Shown in pieces: positions 1 to 8,183 of a DNA stretch of 44,973 nt. The stretch is taken from assembly GCA_009697815.1 (NCBI GenBank), contig WLRQ01000016.1, forward strand, positions 1 through 44,973. The letters run 5' to 3'. Each line of letters begins with the position of its first letter. Position 1 is the stretch's first letter. The notes under the pieces were generated by a model, which was given only the letters and a program-made list of their open reading frames with translations, did no database searches and was not told where the DNA came from. Made by a program: the position numbers and the translations under genes. This DNA is from Actinomycetota bacterium. GTDB lineage: Bacteria; Actinomycetota; Actinomycetes; S36-B12; CAIYMF01.

Positions 1-92
1 AGTAATGGCAGTTCACCCCACCGGCCTCTGGGTCAGAATGATCACTCTCCGAGCATGTTGTCTCGCACTTCGTGTTTCACCCGCGGTGGTCC

Positions 93-121
93 TTGCGTGG
101 CGCGGTCAGAGCCGAAACACT
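93..121 (+). promoter_or_regulatory. Possible promoter of lipoprotein copy 1
   Basis: TTGCGT at 93-98 and AACACT at 116-121 are 17 nt apart, with the -35-like box 70 nt before the GTG start. The second lipoprotein gene has TTGCAT and CATGAT with the same 17-nt spacing, 71 nt before its start. The boxes are weak individually; the conserved placement in both copies is the main support. Confidence 0.35.
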
Positions 122-162
122 CCGCAAAGCACCCAACCCTCGAGACAACGTAAGGATCTCGC

Positions 163-924
163 GTGAACGTCAAGAAGATCACGGCCGTTGCGGCCCTGGC
201 TATCGCAGCCGGCATGCTCGCGGCATGCTCGGCGCCCAGCAGTCTGCCTAGCTATGAGGCGATTGGATTCAACGGCAAGGCGTCCGCCGAAGGGGCCGTC
301 ACCCTGCAGACCTCGACGGTTGTCCCGATGGTGTTGTCAAGTGGCACAGTTATTCGCACGAAGGGCGGCGAGAACGCCACGGCGAGTATTGAGGCCACGG
401 CCAACTTCACCAACGGAACCTGGCAGATCAACGGCTCCTGGCGTGACGGATTCGTGAAGTTCAAGTTCCAGGGATGGGCCTACGAAACCGTGCTCGCGAA
501 CGAGGCATGCGGCCCCGGGCTTCCTTGCAGTGGCTCGGCCCCCCTTATTGCCCAGACGGCCCCCAGCGAGCACGGCCGCTCCGCCATCAGCGGCGGATGC
601 GCGAACTTCTTCAGCTACTACACGAGCACGAACTCGGCGTATCCCGGCACGGGGATCGCGGAGATCACCCTGTGCGACAACGGCCCCGGAAATGGCTTCA
701 GCGGTGATGTGTGGGCCACCTCGCCCGACACCGTTGCGGTGGTAGTGGTGAACACGCGCGACGGTTGCGCCATTTCGTGCACACGGAGTGACGCCAGCCC
801 CTACGTCGGGTATTCCGCCGCAGGCACGATGTCGAGCAACTCCAAGATCTCAGTTCGCGTATCTCAGAGCGGGGTTGCTCCGACCGCCACCGCTGATCCC
901 ATTCCGTGGGTCACGGCTTCGTAG
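163..924 (+). CDS. Putative lipoprotein, tandem copy 1, unknown family
   Basis: This encodes a 253-residue exported protein whose family I do not recognise. Residues 1-22 form a lipoprotein signal: Lys4-Lys5, a hydrophobic stretch, then the lipobox Leu19-Ala20-Ala21-Cys22, so the mature protein should be anchored to the outer face of the membrane by Cys22. The GTG start is preceded by a TAAGGATCT ribosome site. The next gene is a clear paralogue; shared blocks include GSWRDGFVKF (residues 91-100) and a Tyr-Tyr-Thr-Ser-Thr-Asn segment followed by PGTGIAEITLCD. Copy 1 has an extra Cys-x3-Cys pair near residue 200 that copy 2 lacks, so its disulfide pattern may differ. No catalytic motif is visible. 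Function unknown; a surface or cell-wall role is inferred only from the lipobox. Confidence 0.85.
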   Translation: MNVKKITAVAALAIAAGMLAACSAPSSLPSYEAIGFNGKASAEGAVTLQTSTVVPMVLSSGTVIRTKGGENATASIEATANFTNGTWQINGSWRDGFVKFKFQGWAYETVLANEACGPGLPCSGSAPLIAQTAPSEHGRSAISGGCANFFSYYTSTNSAYPGTGIAEITLCDNGPGNGFSGDVWATSPDTVAVVVVNTRDGCAISCTRSDASPYVGYSAAGTMSSNSKISVRVSQSGVAPTATADPIPWVTAS

Positions 925-941
925 TACTCACCTGTCTGATC

Positions 942-981
942 AACCGGCTCGGCGCCCTCATGGGAGCCGGGCCGGTTCTTC
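942..981 (+). terminator. Hairpin terminator after lipoprotein copy 1
   Basis: A 16-nt arm at 942-957 pairs with 962-977 around a TCAT loop, with two imperfect pairs, followed by a short pyrimidine run (CTTC). It lies 18 nt past the stop codon, which suits an intrinsic terminator isolating copy 1 from copy 2. Confidence 0.7.
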
Positions 982-1089
982 ATGTGCCACTCACCTCGCG
1001 CAGTTGACGTCGCGACCGCCACGGCCCGGCCTTGTGTGATCACGTTCCGCGTTCGCCGCGTGGCTCTTGGTAGTTCACCCGTGTGCTCT

Positions 1090-1118
1090 TTGCATGGTGC
1101 GCCGTGATCCGGCATGAT
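1090..1118 (+). promoter_or_regulatory. Possible promoter of lipoprotein copy 2
   Basis: TTGCAT (1090-1095) and CATGAT (1113-1118) are separated by 17 nt. Position and surrounding bases match the corresponding site upstream of copy 1, so promoter and gene were probably duplicated together. Confidence 0.4.
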
Positions 1119-1160
1119 CCACACGACCTGACGATCGTCAACCCACCCGAAGGATCTTGA

Positions 1161-1928
1161 GTGAACATCAAGAAGCTCACCGTCGTAGCGGCCCTGGCTC
1201 TTGCCGCCAGCATGCTCGCGGCCTGCGCACCGAACATGTACCCGAGCTATGTCGCTCTTGGCTATGAGTCCAGGGCGTCAGCGGAAGGCACCGTCAGGTT
1301 GCAGGACGTGACAGACATCCCCAACACTTTTGGAGCTTCTCCGCTCCTGCGGACCCCGGCTGGGAACAACACCACGGCGCGCATTGAGGCCACGGCGAAC
1401 TTCATCGACGGCAGCTGGCAGATCCACGGATCCTGGCGTGACGGATTCGTGAAGTTCAATTTCAAGGGGTGGGCCCTCGGGTCGCTCACGAGCCAGATCG
1501 TGCAAGCAGTCTGTGGCTCCGATGTCTTGAGTTGCATCGGTAAGTCACGGCCAGCCCCTGCGGAGCCGACAGATTCCGGGCATGGCGACATGTGGGTCAG
1601 TGGAGGATGCTCGATCTTCTACACCTACTACACGAGCACGAACTCCACCTACCCGGGAACGGGAATCGCCGAGATCACCCTCTGCGATAAGGGCCCCGGC
1701 GGCAACCTCATTGCTGGATCGTGGCCGACCGAGCCGGACAGTGTGGCGGTGTCGGTGCTTGACACCAGGACCGGATTGATTCACGACGCCAGCCCCTTCG
1801 TCGGCTACGCCAGCAGCGGCACGATGTCGAACTCGAAGGTCTCAGTTCGGACCCGGTATACAGGTGTTGCGCCGACGACGACTGCGCCTGCGATCGATTT
1901 CACGACCGCATCACCGTCCTCATCTTGA
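1161..1928 (+). CDS. Putative lipoprotein, tandem copy 2, unknown family
   Basis: This 255-residue protein is the paralogue of the preceding gene, with roughly 60% identity by eye. The lipobox Leu19-Ala20-Ala21-Cys22 is conserved and the first 22 residues differ at only five places, all conservative. The GTG start follows a GAAGGATCT ribosome site placed as in copy 1. The GSWRDGFVKF block (residues 90-99) is encoded by DNA that is identical to copy 1 over more than 25 bases, which suggests recent duplication or gene conversion. The segment between that block and the Ser-Gly-Gly-Cys region has diverged, and the late Cys-x3-Cys pair of copy 1 is replaced by a shorter loop. The protein ends in a Thr/Ser-rich tail. 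Function unknown. Confidence 0.85.
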   Translation: MNIKKLTVVAALALAASMLAACAPNMYPSYVALGYESRASAEGTVRLQDVTDIPNTFGASPLLRTPAGNNTTARIEATANFIDGSWQIHGSWRDGFVKFNFKGWALGSLTSQIVQAVCGSDVLSCIGKSRPAPAEPTDSGHGDMWVSGGCSIFYTYYTSTNSTYPGTGIAEITLCDKGPGGNLIAGSWPTEPDSVAVSVLDTRTGLIHDASPFVGYASSGTMSNSKVSVRTRYTGVAPTTTAPAIDFTTASPSSS

Positions 1929-1934
1929 GTGACG

Positions 1935-1976
1935 AGCCGGCGCGGCGCCCCTGAGGGTGCCGCGCCGGCTTTTCTC
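1935..1976 (+). terminator. Strong hairpin terminator after lipoprotein copy 2
   Basis: A 16-bp GC-rich stem (1935-1950 with 1955-1970, one G-U type pair) closes a CTGA loop and is followed by TTTCTC. It starts 6 nt past the stop codon. This is the clearest intrinsic terminator in the first half of the window and separates the lipoproteins from the glyoxylate cluster. Confidence 0.85.
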
Positions 1977-2083
1977 TGTGCACGCGTCACATCAAGCCCC
2001 GCAGGAAGTGGCGGTGTCAGCTAGGTGATGTTGCGTCGGCCGTTTTCGCCACCCCCGGGTGCCCGCGGAGGTGTTGACTTTCG

Positions 2084-2096
2084 TAGGATTCGGTGC
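2084..2096 (+). promoter_or_regulatory. -10 box for leaderless transcript of the malyl-CoA lyase-like gene
   Basis: TAGGAT at 2084-2089 fits the actinobacterial -10 consensus TANNNT and lies 7 nt before the ATG at 2097. Transcription would start at or next to that ATG. This supports 2097 as the start rather than an in-frame ATG at 2025 that would add 24 unlikely residues. Confidence 0.6.
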
Positions 2097-3065
2097 ATGA
2101 GCATCGAGCCCCGCCCCCTGCGTTCCCGCCGGTCGAACCTTGCCGTTCCCGGCAGCAACCCGAAGATGTTGGAGAAGGCCAAGGGCCTTGCTGCCGACCA
2201 GGTCTTCCTTGATCTGGAGGACTCCGTCGCCCCTCTCGCCAAGGCTGAGGCGCGCAAGAATGTCGTGGCCGCTTTGAACGAGGGCGGGTACGGCGACAAG
2301 GTGCGCAGTGTCCGGGTCAATGACTGGACGACATCCTGGACGTACCGCGATGTCATCGAGGTCGTCGAGAACGCGGGCACCAATCTGGACTGCATCATGC
2401 TGCCGAAGGTGCAGACCGCCGACCAGGTTGTCGCCCTCGACTCCCTGCTCACGCAGATCGAGAAGACCATGGGCTTCGAGGTCGGCCGTATCGGCATCGA
2501 GGCGCAGATCGAGAACGCCTTGGGCCTGATCAATGTCGATGCCATCGCCGCATCGTCGCCGCGCGTGGAGACCATCATCTTCGGCCCGGCCGACTTCATG
2601 GCCAGTATCAACATGAAGACCCTGGTCGTCGGTGAGCAGCCTCCGGGCTATGACACGGGCGATGCCTACCACTACATCCTGATGCGGATCCTCATGGCGG
2701 CCCGCGCCTACGACAAGCAGGCCATCGACGGCCCGTATCTCAAGATTCGCGACGTCGAGGGCTACCGACGCGTCGCCGGCCGATCCGCAGCACTCGGCTT
2801 CGATGGCAAGTGGGTTCTCCACCCCGACCAGGTCGCCGCCGCGAACGAGGTGTTCAGCCCCTTGCAGGAGGACTACGACCACGCGGAGCTCACCCTCGAC
2901 GCGTATGACTACTACACCTCGGCCGAGGGCGGTGCCCGCGGCGCCGTGATGCTCGGCGACGAGATGATCGACGAGGCCTCGCGCAAGATGGCCCTCGTGA
3001 TCTCCGCCAAGGGGCGTTCTGCCGGGATGACCCGCACAAAGTCCTTCGAGCCCCCGCAGGACTGA
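2097..3065 (+). CDS. HpcH/HpaI-family CoA-ester lyase, malyl-CoA/beta-methylmalyl-CoA lyase-like
   Basis: This 322-residue protein belongs to the HpcH/HpaI aldolase/citrate lyase beta superfamily. Family members of the malyl-CoA lyase (Mcl1) type, about 320 residues, cleave malyl-CoA to glyoxylate and acetyl-CoA, or beta-methylmalyl-CoA to glyoxylate and propionyl-CoA. Visible features: DLEDSVAP at 39-46, the likely Mg2+ ligands Glu139 (in IENALG) and Asp166 (in FGPADF), an IDGPY segment, a GKWVLHP segment, and a C-terminal GAVMLGDEMIDEASRKMA block typical of Mcl1 and absent from short CitE proteins. It heads a plus-strand run with acyl-CoA dehydrogenase and malate synthase G, the latter using glyoxylate, which supports a glyoxylate-producing role. 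A malyl-CoA thioesterase or citramalyl-CoA lyase is the main alternative. Confidence 0.85.
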   Translation: MSIEPRPLRSRRSNLAVPGSNPKMLEKAKGLAADQVFLDLEDSVAPLAKAEARKNVVAALNEGGYGDKVRSVRVNDWTTSWTYRDVIEVVENAGTNLDCIMLPKVQTADQVVALDSLLTQIEKTMGFEVGRIGIEAQIENALGLINVDAIAASSPRVETIIFGPADFMASINMKTLVVGEQPPGYDTGDAYHYILMRILMAARAYDKQAIDGPYLKIRDVEGYRRVAGRSAALGFDGKWVLHPDQVAAANEVFSPLQEDYDHAELTLDAYDYYTSAEGGARGAVMLGDEMIDEASRKMALVISAKGRSAGMTRTKSFEPPQD

Positions 3066-3132
3066 CGCCGCGGCGACCCATGGGCCGCCGGGCGTGCACG
3101 TCACATCAGACTGACGATCGAGAGGAACGACC

Positions 3133-4335
3133 ATGGGCCGCCTGGCGCACACCGAGGGACTCACCGAGATCCAGAGCGAGATCCTCGCGGCGGTTCACGA
3201 GTTCGTCGAGAAGGAGATCATCCCGGTCGCGCAGGAACTCGAGCACGCCGACGAGTACCCGGCGGCGATCGTCGAGGGCATGAAGGCCATGGGCATCTTC
3301 GGCCTCATGATCCCCGAGGAGTACGGCGGCCTCGGTGAATCCCTGCTGACCTACGCGCTAGCGGTCGAGGAGATCGCCCGCGGCTGGATGAGTGTCAGCG
3401 GCATCATCAACACGCACTTCATCGTCGCCTACATGGTGATGCAGCACGGCACCGAGGAGCAGAAGCAGTACTTTCTCCCGCGCATGGCGGCCGGTGAGAT
3501 CCGTGGGTCGTTCTCGATGTCAGAGCCGCACTGCGGTTCCGACGTCTCGGCCATCAAGTCCAAGGCCGTGCGTGACGGTGACGACTTCGTCCTCACCGGC
3601 CAGAAGATGTGGCTCACCAACGGTGGATCGTCCACCCTCACCGCGGTGCTCGTCCGCACCGACGACGAGGCTGCGCCCGACTCGAGCGTCTACAAGAAGA
3701 TGACGACCTTCCTGGTCGAGAAGCCTGCTGGCTTCGGCGAGGTCCTGCCCGGTCTCACGATCCCGGGCAAGATCGACAAGATGGGTTACAAGGGCGTCGA
3801 CACCACGGAGTTGGTGATGGACGGCCTGCGTATCCCGGCTGACCGCATCCTCGGCGGAGTCCCCGGCCGGGGCTTCTACCAGATGATGGATGGGGTCGAG
3901 GTCGGGCGAGTCAACGTTGCTGCTCGCGCCTGCGGCCTTTCGCTGCGCGCCTTCGAGCTCGGTATCGACTACGCACAGCAGCGTCAGACTTTTGGCAAGC
4001 AGATCGCCGAGCACCAGGCGGTGCAGTTCCGCCTCGCCGACATGGCAGTCAAGGTCGAGGCCGCGCACCAGATGATGGTGCGGGCGGCACGCAAGAAAGA
4101 CGCTGGCGAGCGCAATGACCTCGAGGCCGGCATGGCGAAGTACCTTGCGAGCGAGTACTGCAAGGAGGTCGTCGAGGACTCCTTCCGGATCCACGGCGGC
4201 TACGGCTACGCCAAGGAGTACGAGATCGAGCGTCTCTACCGCGAGGCACCGATGCTGCTCATCGGCGAGGGTACAGCCGATATCCAGCGCATGATCATCG
4301 GACGACGTCTTCTCGAGGACTACAAGCTCCGCTGA
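3133..4335 (+). CDS. Acyl-CoA dehydrogenase
   Basis: This 400-residue FAD enzyme oxidises an acyl-CoA to its 2,3-enoyl-CoA and passes electrons to electron-transfer flavoprotein. It shows the family layout: helical N-terminus, central beta domain with the FSMSEPHCGSD flavin-binding block near residue 125, Arg-Gln-Thr-Phe-Gly-Lys near residue 280, and the C-terminal IGEGTADIQR block whose Glu379 is the usual catalytic base. A GAGAGGAA ribosome site precedes the ATG. It lies 67 nt after the lyase gene and 24 nt before malate synthase. In Streptomyces, an acyl-CoA dehydrogenase of similar size sits beside the malyl-CoA lyase gene of the ethylmalonyl-CoA pathway (from memory), so methylsuccinyl-CoA is a candidate substrate; this is inference. 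A branched-chain acyl-CoA substrate is equally possible from sequence alone. Confidence 0.9.
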   Translation: MGRLAHTEGLTEIQSEILAAVHEFVEKEIIPVAQELEHADEYPAAIVEGMKAMGIFGLMIPEEYGGLGESLLTYALAVEEIARGWMSVSGIINTHFIVAYMVMQHGTEEQKQYFLPRMAAGEIRGSFSMSEPHCGSDVSAIKSKAVRDGDDFVLTGQKMWLTNGGSSTLTAVLVRTDDEAAPDSSVYKKMTTFLVEKPAGFGEVLPGLTIPGKIDKMGYKGVDTTELVMDGLRIPADRILGGVPGRGFYQMMDGVEVGRVNVAARACGLSLRAFELGIDYAQQRQTFGKQIAEHQAVQFRLADMAVKVEAAHQMMVRAARKKDAGERNDLEAGMAKYLASEYCKEVVEDSFRIHGGYGYAKEYEIERLYREAPMLLIGEGTADIQRMIIGRRLLEDYKLR

Positions 4336-4359
4336 CCTCATCCCGCCCGGGGGAAGCCA

Positions 4360-6576
4360 ATGGCTCGTGTCGCTAACTCGGAGGTGGAGCACATCGTGGA
4401 ATCCCCGGACTTCTTGGTGCGCGCGGGGCTGCGGGTTGACCCGCTCCTGGTTGACTTCCTCGAGCGTGAGGCCCTTCCGGCGTCGAGCGTCGAACCGCGC
4501 GCCTTCTGGGAGGGCCTCAGCGGGCTCGTCGCGGAATTCGCGCCGCGCAACCGTGAGCTGCTCGACGCGCGCGAGGTATTCCAGACCCGCATCGACGACT
4601 GGCACCGCCAGCGCGCCGGCACCGGTCATGACCCGATCGCCTATCGGGACTTCCTCGTCGAGATCGGATACATCGTCGAGGAGGGTCCGCAATTCTCCGT
4701 TGACACCGAGAGCGTCGACGTCGAGATTGCCGAGATCGCGGGGCCTCAGCTCGTCGTCCCCGTCACCAACGCCCGCTACGCCCTCAACGCCGCAAACGCT
4801 CGATGGGGCTCGCTCTACGATGCCCTCTACGGCACCGACGCACTTGGCTCGACGCCCACCCCCGGCGCCGCATATGACGCGCAGCGCGGCGCACTGGTGG
4901 TGGCATGGGTCCGACAGTTCCTCGATGATGTGGTCCCGCTGCGGCAGGGCTCTCACACCGATGCCACCCGCTACTGGGTCGAGGGCGACAAAGTCCTTGT
5001 CACACTTGGCGATCAGGTGACCGGGCTCGCTGACCCAGGGCTCCTGTTCGGATATACCGGAGAGCCCGCAGCTCCCTCGAGCATCGTCCTGCGGCACCAC
5101 GGGCTCGGCATCGAGGTGATGTTCGATGCCAGCACCGCCGTCAGCGGGGCTGACAGGGCGGGCGTGTCGGACGTGATCCTGGAGTCCGCGGTGACGACCA
5201 TCGTCGACTTCGAGGACTCCGTCTCCACGGTCGACGGCGAGGACAAGGTCGCTGCCTACCGCAACTGGCTGGGCCTGATGACCGGCGATCTCACGGCCAC
5301 TCTCACCAAGGGTCAGCGGACCATCGAGCGACGCCTCAGCCCCGACCGCGTCATCAACAGCGCCACCGGACCGCAGAGTCTTCGCGGCCGCGCACTCCTC
5401 CTCGTCCGCAATGTCGGGCATCTGATGACGACACCTGCGGTGCTCGACGAATCCGGTCGTGAGATTCCCGAGGGGCTCCTCGACTCGCTCGTCACCGTGA
5501 TGATTGCCCTGAGCTCGGACCGTTCGGCCGTTCCCAACTCGACCACCGGCTCGGTGTATGTCGTGAAGCCGAAGATGCACGGGCCCGACGAGGTGGCCTT
5601 CGCGGTCTCGGTGTTCGCCCGGGTCGAGAGCATCCTTGGAATCGCAGAGAACACCGTGAAGATCGGCATCATGGACGAGGAGCGCCGCACCACCGTCAAC
5701 CTCTCCGAGTGCATCCGTGCCGCGAAGTCCCGTTTGGCCTTCATCAACACCGGATTCCTCGACCGCACAGGCGACGAAATCCACACATCGATGCTCGCTG
5801 GGCCGATGGTGCGCAAGAGTGAGATGAAGGCGCAGCAGTGGATCGGCGCCTACGAGGACTGGAACGTCGACACCGGTCTCGCCTGCGGCCTTGTGGGTCG
5901 GGCCCAGATCGGCAAGGGCATGTGGGCGGCGCCGGATCTGATGTCGGACATGTTGACGCAGAAGCTTGGCCATCCGAAGGCGGGTGCCAACTGCGCGTGG
6001 GTGCCGTCGCCGACCGCGGCCACCTTGCACGCCACTCATTACCACCGGGTCGACGTCAAGGCTCGACAGTCCAAGATCGCCAGCGCTGGCCGAAGGTCGT
6101 CACTCGAGAGCCTGCTGACTATCCCCGTCTCCGGTGATCCTTCCTGGAGTCGTGCGGAGATCGATGCCGAGCTCGAGAACAACGCGCAAGGAATCCTCGG
6201 GTACGTCGTTCGCTGGATTGATCAGGGAGTTGGCTGCTCTAAGGTGCCTGATATCAACCACATCGGGTTGATGGAGGACCGTGCCACGTGCCGCATCTCT
6301 TCCCAGCACCTCGCGAACTGGCTCGAACACGCAATCGCCACACCGGAGAAGGTCGACGAGGTGCTGCGCGCGATGGCAGTTGTCGTCGACGCTCAGAACG
6401 CGGACGACCCCGAGTACGTCGCGATGGCACCCTCGTTCGACGGTGTGGCCTTCCGCGCCGCTCGCGCGCTCATCTTCGATGGTGCCCGTCAGCCCTCGGG
6501 ATATACCGAACCGATCCTTCACGCGCACCGGCGTCAGTTGAAGGCCACCACCAGCACTGAAGGAGCCGTTCGATGA
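4360..6576 (+). CDS. glcB: Malate synthase G
   Basis: This 738-residue protein condenses glyoxylate with acetyl-CoA to give malate and CoA in the cytoplasm. Length fits the G isoform (about 720-740 residues) rather than the shorter A isoform. Signature blocks are present: RNVGHLMT with Arg350, the equivalent of the glyoxylate-binding Arg338 of E. coli; GIMDEERRTTVNL; FINTGFLDRTGDEIHTSM; SPTAATLHATHYH; and MEDRATCRISSQHLANW, with Asp640 matching the catalytic base Asp631. A GGGGGAAG ribosome site precedes the ATG. Its stop overlaps the start of the GlcG/HbpS-like gene by 4 nt (ATGA), so the two are translationally coupled. With the upstream lyase it would complete a CoA-ester to glyoxylate to malate route. 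Confidence 0.97.
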   Translation: MARVANSEVEHIVESPDFLVRAGLRVDPLLVDFLEREALPASSVEPRAFWEGLSGLVAEFAPRNRELLDAREVFQTRIDDWHRQRAGTGHDPIAYRDFLVEIGYIVEEGPQFSVDTESVDVEIAEIAGPQLVVPVTNARYALNAANARWGSLYDALYGTDALGSTPTPGAAYDAQRGALVVAWVRQFLDDVVPLRQGSHTDATRYWVEGDKVLVTLGDQVTGLADPGLLFGYTGEPAAPSSIVLRHHGLGIEVMFDASTAVSGADRAGVSDVILESAVTTIVDFEDSVSTVDGEDKVAAYRNWLGLMTGDLTATLTKGQRTIERRLSPDRVINSATGPQSLRGRALLLVRNVGHLMTTPAVLDESGREIPEGLLDSLVTVMIALSSDRSAVPNSTTGSVYVVKPKMHGPDEVAFAVSVFARVESILGIAENTVKIGIMDEERRTTVNLSECIRAAKSRLAFINTGFLDRTGDEIHTSMLAGPMVRKSEMKAQQWIGAYEDWNVDTGLACGLVGRAQIGKGMWAAPDLMSDMLTQKLGHPKAGANCAWVPSPTAATLHATHYHRVDVKARQSKIASAGRRSSLESLLTIPVSGDPSWSRAEIDAELENNAQGILGYVVRWIDQGVGCSKVPDINHIGLMEDRATCRISSQHLANWLEHAIATPEKVDEVLRAMAVVVDAQNADDPEYVAMAPSFDGVAFRAARALIFDGARQPSGYTEPILHAHRRQLKATTSTEGAVR

Positions 6577-7010
6577 GTACCGACTTCATCACCTTGGACC
6601 ACGCGCGAACTGTGATCACGAGCGTGCGCGCCGCTGGTCGCCATCGCGGGCTGAACCCGCTGTCGGTCGTCGTGCTCGACGCTGGTGGCCACGTTCTCGC
6701 CTTCGAGCGTGAGGACGGATCATCCAACCGTCGCTTCGAGATCGCCTTCGGCAAGGCCCACGGCGCCCTCGCTCTGGGAATCGGCTCGAGGGCCCTCATG
6801 GCACGTGCGGAGCAGCAGCCCTACTTCGTCGCGGCAGTGACCTCCGCGGTGGGCGGGGCACTCATCCCAGTGCCGGGCGGTGTGATCATCCGGAACGCCG
6901 CGGGACGCACACTCGGCGCTGTGGGCGTCACCGGCGACACCTCCGACAATGACGAAGCGGCGGCTGTGGTCGGCATCGAAGCGATCGGGCTCGTCGCCGT
7001 CACCGGCTGA
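6573..7010 (+). CDS. GlcG/HbpS-family protein
   Basis: This 145-residue single-domain protein belongs to the GlcG/HbpS family (formerly DUF336). It has an N-terminal helix, the LSVVVLDAGGHVLAFERED strand pair near residue 30, a GKAHGALALG helix, and the C-terminal VPGGVIIRN ... LGAVGVTGDT sheet. HbpS of Streptomyces binds heme extracellularly, but this protein has no signal peptide. In E. coli, glcG lies in the glycolate operon next to malate synthase glcB, and the same adjacency is seen here with a 4-nt overlap. The biochemical role of GlcG is not settled, so I only claim association with glycolate/glyoxylate metabolism. Confidence 0.85.
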   Translation: MSTDFITLDHARTVITSVRAAGRHRGLNPLSVVVLDAGGHVLAFEREDGSSNRRFEIAFGKAHGALALGIGSRALMARAEQQPYFVAAVTSAVGGALIPVPGGVIIRNAAGRTLGAVGVTGDTSDNDEAAAVVGIEAIGLVAVTG

Positions 7011-7017
7011 CCTGCCC

Positions 7018-8157
7018 ATGGCCCACGACGAGTTCGAGCAGCGTCTCGGGCTCGCCGCGCTGTTCTCCCAGCAGTCAGATGCCGCGCGCGAGAACGGCTC
7101 ACCTCTCTACGCCGGCATCGCGCGCGCTGCCGCACTCGACCTCGCCGGCGCGAGCGTGCTGACCGGTCTGCTCGAGCCGTGGGCACGCAGCCGTGCTGGC
7201 GACATGCTGCCGTTGCGCGTGCTCGGCGCGGCTCATCGACTTGTGCTCGAGCGAGGGGCCCCCGCGTTGGCGATGTGGTTTCCGTCCGTGGGCGGTGTCG
7301 CCCCGACGAACGCCGCTGGACGAGGCGCCTGCTACGCGGCATGGGTTGATGCCCTGGCTGCCCATCGGAGCCGGTTGCCCGAACTCCTCGCGAATCCGCC
7401 GCAGACCAACGATCCCGGCCGAGGCGCCGGGCTCAGCGGCATGCTCTCGATCGTCGCGGATACCTGGGGACTACCGATCCGGTTGCACGAGCTCGGCGCG
7501 TCTGCGGGTCTGAACCTGCACGCCGATCGCATGCGCCTGCTCTGGCCTGGAGGATCGTGGGGTCCGCCGGACTCCCCGCTCGTTCTTCACGATGCGTGGC
7601 GCGGAGGTCCGATGCCGTCGGCGACAGCGCCGGATGTCATCGAGCGGGTCGGGTGCGATCTCGCGCCCGTGGACGTCGCGACCACGCAAGGTCGGCTCCT
7701 GCTGACCTCTTACACCTGGCCGGACCAACCCGCCCGCTTCGAGCGTCTGAGGGCGGCATACGAGTTGGCCATGCGCACGACCGTTGAGCTTCGGCAGGTC
7801 GACATGCTCGAGCACCTGCGCTCGCTGTCACCAGTGCCGGGCACTGCGCTGGTGGTGTGGCACTCGTCGACGTGGATGTACCTTAACGCCGTCGAGCGGG
7901 TCGAGGCCCGCGCCGCGTTCGCGCGCCTCGGGAGTCGCGCGACGCCGGACGCGCCCGTGGTGCACATCGCGCGGGAGTACCTCGGGGAACGCCTGCATGC
8001 GCGATTCGCGGTGGTCACTCAATGGTGGCCGCCGCCACAAAACCATGTGGCCCAGGGTTTTTCTGCTGGCTCGGCGATTCAGTATGCAGACTCGCCGGCA
8101 CATGGTCTGCCCGTCACATGGATGACTCCGCGCCTTGTCGAGCTCGAGGATATGTGA
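7018..8157 (+). CDS. DUF2332 family protein
   Basis: This 379-residue cytoplasmic protein matches the DUF2332 family, which is common in actinobacteria and alphaproteobacteria and has no established function. Supporting features are an N-terminal AHDEFEQRLGLAALFS region, the ELGASAGLNLHADR block that resembles a nucleotide- or SAM-binding loop, and a C-terminal half with a conserved WHSSTWMYL segment. I chose the ATG at 7018, 7 nt after the GlcG stop; an in-frame ATG at 6949 lies inside glcG and gives a non-homologous lead. The tight spacing places it at the end of the malyl-CoA lyase to malate synthase run. A methyltransferase-like fold is only a guess from the glycine loop. Confidence 0.8.
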   Translation: MAHDEFEQRLGLAALFSQQSDAARENGSPLYAGIARAAALDLAGASVLTGLLEPWARSRAGDMLPLRVLGAAHRLVLERGAPALAMWFPSVGGVAPTNAAGRGACYAAWVDALAAHRSRLPELLANPPQTNDPGRGAGLSGMLSIVADTWGLPIRLHELGASAGLNLHADRMRLLWPGGSWGPPDSPLVLHDAWRGGPMPSATAPDVIERVGCDLAPVDVATTQGRLLLTSYTWPDQPARFERLRAAYELAMRTTVELRQVDMLEHLRSLSPVPGTALVVWHSSTWMYLNAVERVEARAAFARLGSRATPDAPVVHIAREYLGERLHARFAVVTQWWPPPQNHVAQGFSAGSAIQYADSPAHGLPVTWMTPRLVELEDM

Positions 8158-8183
8158 GGGCTCAGGCCCCTCGTCGCCCTCGT

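Noticed and set aside
2074..2079. TTGACT as -35 box for the malyl-CoA lyase gene
   Set aside because: Only 4 nt separate it from the TAGGAT -10, so it cannot serve as a -35 for that box.
1992..3164. 390-codon minus-strand open frame
   Set aside because: Antisense shadow of the malyl-CoA lyase-like gene.
3520..6045. 841-codon minus-strand open frame
   Set aside because: It lies fully over the acyl-CoA dehydrogenase and malate synthase genes, which have strong motifs; its translation is rich in His, Arg and Asp with no family features, typical of a GC-rich shadow frame.
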